A stretch of DNA of 36,204 bases from Planctomycetaceae bacterium (GTDB lineage: Bacteria; Planctomycetota; Phycisphaerae; Phycisphaerales; SM1A02), in assembly GCA_947474065.1 (NCBI GenBank), contig CANJHD010000022.1, positions 1 to 36,204 on the forward strand, in the 5' to 3' direction. Position 1 is the stretch's first letter, and every line of letters begins with the position of its first letter. Below, one piece after another: positions 31,824-36,204 of the stretch. The position numbers were made by a program, and so were the translations under genes. Under the pieces are notes generated by a model. The model was not told the DNA's origin, ran no database searches, and worked only from the letters and a program-made list of their open reading frames with translations.

Positions 31824-32771
31824 TCAGCGCGCCGAACGACGAGCGGGACGCTTGGCTGCAGACTTCGACTGACCAGCCGCTGGCTTCTCTGCGACGATGT
31901 ATGCAATCCATCCGCCGCATGCCTCACCAACGGTCTTGCGGCGGAACACGCCGTCGCCCTCGCCGGTCTTCTTGACGGTGCCTTCCCAGTAAACGGCCGG
32001 ACGCACAAATCCGGCTTCAATCAGCGCTTCCTGGATCTCCGCCAACGTCCACAGACGCCAGTCGTAGGTGAATGCCTTGCGAATCTCGGTGCCGTCAGGG
32101 AACTTGAAGTGAATATGGTTCAGCACTTCGCCGGTGATCGGGTTGTACTTCTCGGTGTCCCACAAATATGTGAAACCATCAAGATTGCGCGACTCGGTGA
32201 TGACCGAGAAACTCTCGTATCCACCGTACGCATCAAGAACGAACAAGCCGCCCTGCTTCAGATTGCTGAACGCTGCGCGGAAATACTCAAGCAATCCTGC
32301 GCGCGTCTTGAAGAGGAAGTAACTGAAGTTGAGTGCTGCGAGTACATCCGCAGGCTCGGTGGGCGTACTGCGGACATCACCCTTGATCCATTGCATGCGC
32401 TTGCACTCGTCGGTAGTGAGCGCGGTGCCGTGGCGACCCTTGCCCCACGCCATGGTCTTTGAGCACAAATCGATTCCATACGCGCGATTGTTTCGACGAT
32501 GCTGCACCCACGCGCAACTTGCAAAGCCAGTTCCGCAGAAGTCTTCGCGCAACACAGTCGGGACGCGGCCGAAGCGTTCGCGGAACGCACGCTCCATGAA
32601 CGCGATCTCCGCTGATGGCTCTTGAACCGAAAGTTCATAGAGCTCATGCCGGTCGCTGGCGCGGGCCGTGCGCCAACCCTTTGCCTTGGCGGCGGGCTTC
32701 TTCTTGCGCTTCGCGGCGGACTTGGCGGAGGTCTTGACGGGGGTCTTGCTGCGGGTCTGAGTAGTTGCCAT
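31824..32771 (-). CDS. Class I SAM-dependent methyltransferase with basic tails
   Basis: A 315-residue protein. The core (about 45-295) has SAM-binding motif I as REDFCGTGFASCAW, followed by AYGIDLCSKTMAWG, DVLAALNFSYFLFKTRAGL and GGLFVLDAYGGYESF. The N-terminal 32 residues and the C-terminal 20 are Lys/Ala/Arg/Ser-rich (KRKKKPAAKAKG, KSAAKRPARRSAR), resembling histone H1-type tails that usually contact nucleic acid. The substrate is unknown. Its placement directly before a polyprenyl diphosphate synthase could suggest quinone-ring methylation, but the sequence does not resemble UbiE/UbiG closely. A TAGGAT box lies 12 nt upstream of the start. Confidence 0.82.
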   Translation of the reverse strand: MATTQTRSKTPVKTSAKSAAKRKKKPAAKAKGWRTARASDRHELYELSVQEPSAEIAFMERAFRERFGRVPTVLREDFCGTGFASCAWVQHRRNNRAYGIDLCSKTMAWGKGRHGTALTTDECKRMQWIKGDVRSTPTEPADVLAALNFSYFLFKTRAGLLEYFRAAFSNLKQGGLFVLDAYGGYESFSVITESRNLDGFTYLWDTEKYNPITGEVLNHIHFKFPDGTEIRKAFTYDWRLWTLAEIQEALIEAGFVRPAVYWEGTVKKTGEGDGVFRRKTVGEACGGWIAYIVAEKPAAGQSKSAAKRPARRSAR

Positions 32772-32783
32772 GTGAGGGGACGA

Positions 32784-32789
32784 ATCCTA
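32784..32789 (-). promoter_or_regulatory. -10-like box of methyltransferase operon
   Basis: On the - strand TAGGAT ends 12 nt before ATG 32771. The short gap to the metallopeptidase stop (74 nt) also holds two CATGATGA copies 10 nt apart (32813-32820, 32823-32830). Confidence 0.35.
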
Positions 32790-32845
32790 CTCCGCACCGC
32801 GTTGTGCCGCAGCATGATGAATCATGATGAAGACCAACAACACGC

Positions 32846-34249
32846 TCAGCGCCGAGGCGCGCCATCGTTGGTTCGGTACCACTGCGCGGCCGCCTGCGCG
32901 AGCGCCGGAGCGGCCATCCCAAAGTCTTCCGCTAGCGCTTTCTGCCAAGGTTTCCCGCCCTTAATTGCCTTGACCCACGAGCCAAACTTCTGATGGCGGG
33001 TTGCAATCATGAAATCAACCAATATGTACCCCACTGAGTACCCGATGGCGTTGTCGCCCGGCCAGGTGCCGTCTTTACCGCTGAGCGCCATGATCTTGGT
33101 GGCATCACCGCCCTGGCGAAAAAACGAGAGTCCTTGCGGGCGTCGCGAAGCATCCACCTTCGAACGCGGCACGCACGCGCAAGCGACCCATTCGGCGAAT
33201 CCCTCGTTCGCCCAGTCGGGCATCTGAATCGGTGTCGCATAGCGATAGATGATGCCGTGCGTGGTTTCGTGGACAAGGGTGCTTGCAAATTCAAGTTCGT
33301 CGTTGCCGCGATAGATAGAGATAAACACCTGCGGCCCCTTCATGTGACACACCCCGCGCAACATCGCGGGGGCCTTGTGATTGAAGATCGCCGCTTCCGC
33401 CAAGCGGAATGTGTCTTGCTTGTCAAAGGCAAGCACGACCGCCTTGCCCCAGAACAGTTTGACCCCCTTCGGCACCACAAGAATGTCGCAGACGCGCGTG
33501 TACAGACCGTCGAGTTCGCGCGACCAACGCTGCAATTCCAAGCGAGAAATATCACCGTAGACCAGAAAGTTGTCCGTCTCCACGGACTCGTACTTCACTC
33601 CGGCGACGGTCATGGCTGCAATTGCCTGTTGCCGCATCGCGTCGATCGCGCTGCTTTGCTCGGCGTCGGTGAGCACCGGCCATGGCTTTACGGTTGCGTC
33701 ATCGGGGAGTGCGGTCTCTTGCAGGCGGCGCTCGCCGTCCATGCGTTCGCGCTCCTTGCGTGCAATCGCGGCGGCTTGGCCGCGCGTACGCGCGCTGTCG
33801 ATGATTGCTAGTGTTGCCCCTAATCGCTTGGCTTGCGCGAACGCATCGTCTGCGAACTGTGTTCCATCACGCGCACTGGTGAGCAACTCACCAAGGTGAG
33901 TCCACTGCTCCGCGTTCTTGCGGTCCATCAACTGCATGTAAACGCGGCGCATGTCTGCAGCAACCAGGTCCGTCCATGCATGATTTCCAAATGATCCGCT
34001 GATGCCATCCATGGACCATGCACTGACCTTTCCAACGAACGCCGCACCACTGATGAGACGCGCGCGAATTTCGATAGGGCGATCAAGTGTGCCAGATGAC
34101 GGCGGCGCAGTGGGTGCATCAGATGCCGGCGGAGCGACTGGTGGAGCGACCGGCGGAGCACCGAACACCAACTGACCACCCATCGTGCACAACATCGCAC
34201 CTGCCATCATGGCAGCGAGTCGGCGCGAGCAATGCGTGGAGGCAGACAT
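32846..34249 (-). CDS. Secreted HETTH-type zinc metallopeptidase-like protein
   Basis: A 467-residue protein with a signal peptide (about 1-30, ending LVFGA) and a Pro/Ala linker with repeated APPV. Residues about 55-115 form a small beta-rich region (PIEIRARLISGAAFVGKV, TDLVAADMRRVYM). A helical, Ala/Arg-rich stretch follows. The C-terminal half has ASTLVHETTHGIIYRYA, the HExxH zinc motif, and MPDWANEGFAEWVACAC, whose Glu is the likely third ligand, as in gluzincin peptidase-MA folds. A similar layout is common in uncharacterised planctomycete proteins. Substrates are unknown. A TACGCT box 8 nt upstream suggests a leaderless transcript. It is divergent from clpC. Confidence 0.8.
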   Translation of the reverse strand: MSASTHCSRRLAAMMAGAMLCTMGGQLVFGAPPVAPPVAPPASDAPTAPPSSGTLDRPIEIRARLISGAAFVGKVSAWSMDGISGSFGNHAWTDLVAADMRRVYMQLMDRKNAEQWTHLGELLTSARDGTQFADDAFAQAKRLGATLAIIDSARTRGQAAAIARKERERMDGERRLQETALPDDATVKPWPVLTDAEQSSAIDAMRQQAIAAMTVAGVKYESVETDNFLVYGDISRLELQRWSRELDGLYTRVCDILVVPKGVKLFWGKAVVLAFDKQDTFRLAEAAIFNHKAPAMLRGVCHMKGPQVFISIYRGNDELEFASTLVHETTHGIIYRYATPIQMPDWANEGFAEWVACACVPRSKVDASRRPQGLSFFRQGGDATKIMALSGKDGTWPGDNAIGYSVGYILVDFMIATRHQKFGSWVKAIKGGKPWQKALAEDFGMAAPALAQAAAQWYRTNDGAPRR

Positions 34250-34257
34250 CCTGGCAA

Positions 34258-34263
34258 AGCGTA
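34258..34263 (-). promoter_or_regulatory. -10-like box of metallopeptidase gene
   Basis: On the - strand TACGCT ends 8 nt before ATG 34249, without a Shine-Dalgarno. Confidence 0.35.
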
Positions 34264-34433
34264 GCGCCTGCGTGCCCTGAAATAACCGACCTTTAGCACA
34301 ACCCCATGACGCGCCGTGTCTTACGGCAATGTTGGCTCGAAATACAGTGAAAATTTGACGCTGAAATCCGCCGAATTTGCCCGAATATCACACGGATCGC
34401 TCACCATTCGCCCGTCGTGAACCGATGCCTCTA

Positions 34434-34468
34434 TTGGTGCAACTGGCGTGGCAAGCCAATTGCATCAT
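34434..34468. promoter_or_regulatory. Imperfect inverted repeat upstream of clpC
   Basis: TTGGTGCAACTGGC, a 7-nt spacer and GCCAATTGCATCAT match as inverted arms at 11 of 14 positions. It sits about 110 nt before clpC and is a candidate operator for stress control. Confidence 0.45.
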
Positions 34469-34539
34469 TTATCTACACGAACTACACGGTCAATTCCTAG
34501 CATTGCCCGAGAACAATTTGTACGGTTGAAGCGAAGCAT

Positions 34540-34557
34540 GGTCCGGAGAACCGGATC
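34540..34557 (+). promoter_or_regulatory. Small hairpin in clpC leader
   Basis: GGTCCGG-AGAA-CCGGATC forms a stem of 7 positions including a G-U pair, capped by an AGAA tetraloop. It ends 8 nt before the ribosome binding site and could affect translation or RNA stability. Confidence 0.4.
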
Positions 34558-34565
34558 AATCCCAC

Positions 34566-34573
34566 GAAGGAGG
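34566..34573 (+). promoter_or_regulatory. Strong Shine-Dalgarno of clpC
   Basis: GAAGGAGG lies 6 nt before ATG 34580. It is the best ribosome binding site in the window and fixes the clpC start. Confidence 0.85.
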
Positions 34574-34579
34574 CTGGAA

Positions 34580-36204
34580 ATGTTTGAACGACTCACTGAT
34601 CGCGCCCGCAAGGTCATGGCCCTGGCAAACCAGGAAGCCCAACGCTTCAACCACGAGTACATCGGTACGGAGCACATTCTGCTCGGTCTGGTGAAGGAGG
34701 GCTCAGGCGTCGGCGCCAATGTCCTTAAGAATCTCGATATCGATCTGCGCAAGGTTCGCCTCGAAGTGGAGAAGCTCGTCAAGAGCGGTCCCGAGATGGT
34801 GACCATGGGCAAGTTGCCGCAAACGCCGCGTGCCAAGAAGGTCATTGAGTACGCGATCGAAGAAGCGCGCAATCTCAACCACAACTATGTCGGCACTGAG
34901 CATTTGCTGCTCGGTCTCTTACGCGAGCACGATGGTGTTGCTGCGCAGGTCTTGATGAACCTTGGTCTCAAGCTTGAAGAAGTCCGCGAGGAAGTCCTCA
35001 ACCTGCTCGGCGCTGGTGCTGACCAGGAGCGAGATGAGTCCCCGCAGGCTCCGTCTGAGCCACAAGCGCAAGAGCCCGGCCCAACCGAAGGCGGCACTAC
35101 TGCTCGCCGCGGCAAGAGCAAGACTCCCGCGCTCGACTCGTTCGGACGCGATCTCACCGAGCTCGCCAAGAGCGGCGAACTTGACCCGGTCATCGGGCGT
35201 GAGCATGAAATTGAGCGTTTGATCCAGATCCTCAGCCGCCGCACGAAGAACAACCCAGTGCTTCTCGGCGAAGCTGGCGTCGGTAAGACTGCCATCGTTG
35301 AAGGTCTTGCACAACGCATCTTGGCCCAAGAGGTCCCCGATCTCTTGTTCGACAAGCGCCTCGTGGTGCTTGACTTGGCCAGCATGGTTGCCGGCACGAA
35401 GTACCGCGGACAGTTTGAAGAGCGCATCAAGGCCGTGATGAACGAAGTTCGTCGCGCCAAGAACATCATCCTCTTCATCGATGAACTGCACACCCTCGTT
35501 GGTGCTGGTGGAGCAGAAGGCGCGATTGATGCGTCCAATGTGCTCAAGCCCGCCCTAGCCCGCGGTGAAATTCAGTGCGTCGGCGCAACAACCTTTGACG
35601 AGTACCGCAAGTACATCGAGAAGGACTCTGCGCTCGAGCGTCGATTCCAGTCCATCGTGGTCGAGCCGCCGAACGCGGATCAGACCTTCCTGATTCTCCA
35701 GGGTCTGCGCGAGCGCTACGAGAAGCACCATAAGGTTCGCATCACCGACGGCGCACTCCGCGCTGCCGTGGATCTCTCGGGTCGGTACATCACCGGCCGT
35801 GTGCAGCCCGACAAGTCGATCGATGTGATCGACGAGTCCGGTGCTCGCTTGCGTCTCAAGAGCATGACCAAGCCGCCAGATTTGGCCGACATGGAAGCGC
35901 GCATCGAGCGTCTGTCCATTGAGAAGGACGACGCCGTTAAGAATGCCGACTACGAGAAGGCAGCCGAGCTGCGCGACCAGGCAGAGAAGCTCCGCAAGGA
36001 GAAGGAGCGCATGCAGCAGACTTGGCGCGACCGCATGAATGAGGTCGATGCCGTGGTCGATGAGAATGTCATCGCCGAAGTCGTCAGCAAGATGACGGGC
36101 GTGCCGCTCACTCGTTTGGAGAAGGCGGAAAGCTCACGTCTCCTGCAACTCGAGGCAGAACTGCACAAGTCAGTCATCAGCCAAGACGAGGCCGTCAAGC
36201 AGGA
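34580..36204 (+). CDS. clpC: ClpC-type AAA+ unfoldase (partial, runs off the window)
   Basis: The first 541 codons of a Clp ATPase that unfolds proteins for ClpP. Two Clp N-repeats are seen ([19 protein letters not shown], and [20 protein letters not shown] about 75 residues later). A Pro/Glu/Gln-rich linker follows, then the first AAA+ domain with Walker [14 protein letters not shown] and Walker [17 protein letters not shown], and a sensor region [19 protein letters not shown]. The middle section has a UVR-like helix ([20 protein letters not shown]), the ClpC mark that separates it from ClpA and ClpB. The second AAA+ domain is beyond the window. No ctsR or mcsAB genes precede it, unlike Firmicutes. 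The start is supported by GAAGGAGG. Confidence 0.95.
   Translation, partial: MFERLTDRARKVMALANQEAQRFNHEYIGTEHILLGLVKEGSGVGANVLKNLDIDLRKVRLEVEKLVKSGPEMVTMGKLPQTPRAKKVIEYAIEEARNLNHNYVGTEHLLLGLLREHDGVAAQVLMNLGLKLEEVREEVLNLLGAGADQERDESPQAPSEPQAQEPGPTEGGTTARRGKSKTPALDSFGRDLTELAKSGELDPVIGREHEIERLIQILSRRTKNNPVLLGEAGVGKTAIVEGLAQRILAQEVPDLLFDKRLVVLDLASMVAGTKYRGQFEERIKAVMNEVRRAKNIILFIDELHTLVGAGGAEGAIDASNVLKPALARGEIQCVGATTFDEYRKYIEKDSALERRFQSIVVEPPNADQTFLILQGLRERYEKHHKVRITDGALRAAVDLSGRYITGRVQPDKSIDVIDESGARLRLKSMTKPPDLADMEARIERLSIEKDDAVKNADYEKAAELRDQAEKLRKEKERMQQTWRDRMNEVDAVVDENVIAEVVSKMTGVPLTRLEKAESSRLLQLEAELHKSVISQDEAVKQ

Larger units (their letters stand above)
34264..34579. other. Long intergenic region before clpC
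   Basis: About 316 nt without a credible gene. It is more AT-rich than its surroundings. It holds an imperfect inverted repeat (34434-34468), a direct repeat of CTACACG at 34473-34479 and 34482-34488, a small hairpin (34540-34557) and the clpC ribosome binding site. No CtsR heptad or CIRCE sequence was recognised. The clpC promoter cannot be fixed; TAGCAT at 34498-34503 is one -10 candidate. Confidence 0.6.

Noticed and set aside
32813-32830. CATGATGA direct repeat as a regulator site
   Set aside because: Only two copies in a short intergenic gap, simple sequence, not positioned clearly relative to a promoter.
1-36204. tRNA, rRNA, integrase, transposase or attachment sites
   Set aside because: None recognised on either strand; neighbours are ordinary chromosomal genes.

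Overview
The window (about 36.2 kb, GC-rich at roughly 60% by eye, densely coded on both strands) looks like the chromosome of a free-living bacterium. No phage, IS, tRNA, rRNA or CRISPR was seen. I infer Planctomycetota, probably a Phycisphaerae-type lineage. The reasons are the mix of a permease/GldG fusion with a DUF4340 protein, a short PutA, lipoprotein oligopeptidase B, multi-domain GAF and EAL regulators and an HETTH metallopeptidase, and the scarcity of Shine-Dalgarno (SD) sites. No single marker proves this. The window opens inside fusA (EF-G) and closes inside clpC, both chromosomal housekeeping genes.

Layout. 1-3110 (+): end of fusA, its terminator, then a membrane SpoIIE-type phosphatase overlapping ribD by 4 nt. 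3100-8215 (-): a tightly coupled ABC operon (ATPase, permease fused to a GldG domain, DUF4340 protein), each junction an ATGA overlap. 8329-9870 (+): a PAS-GAF-receiver protein whose histidine-kinase core has decayed. 9897-10865 (-): prmC, sharing a symmetric promoter with 10905-13114 (+), a small protein coupled to a glycogen-synthase-like glycosyltransferase. 13194-19416 (+): bifunctional putA, a PHB-depolymerase/feruloyl-esterase-like hydrolase, and a secreted Gly/Tyr-rich protein ended by tandem terminators. 19592-21124 (-): YifB/ComM ATPase, divergent from 21203-23835 (+), a TauE/SafE permease and an EAL phosphodiesterase with degenerate receiver and GGDEF-like regions. 23923-28491 (-): iscS-iscU-iscA, a strong terminator, then lipoprotein oligopeptidase B. 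28683-30837 (+): panC and a two-module thioredoxin-like protein. 30822-34249 (-): metallopeptidase, methyltransferase and polyprenyl diphosphate synthase. 34580-end (+): clpC.

Functional picture. Most genes are housekeeping: riboflavin, pantothenate and isoprenoid synthesis, Fe-S assembly, proline catabolism, release-factor methylation and proteolysis. Three signalling proteins are mixed in: the SpoIIE phosphatase, the pseudokinase-like GAF/receiver protein and the EAL protein. I found no convincing new multi-gene defence or mobile system.

The most consistent unexplained signal is at gene starts. Many first-of-operon genes have a -10-like TANNNT box ending only 6-12 nt before the start codon and no SD, which predicts leaderless or nearly leaderless mRNAs. 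clpC, the small gene at 10905 and the isc genes have SD-like sites instead. The other leads are the fused permease/GldG operon, the pseudo-histidine kinase, the roughly 200-residue insertion in the glycosyltransferase, the IscA insertion and the Gly/Tyr-rich surface protein.
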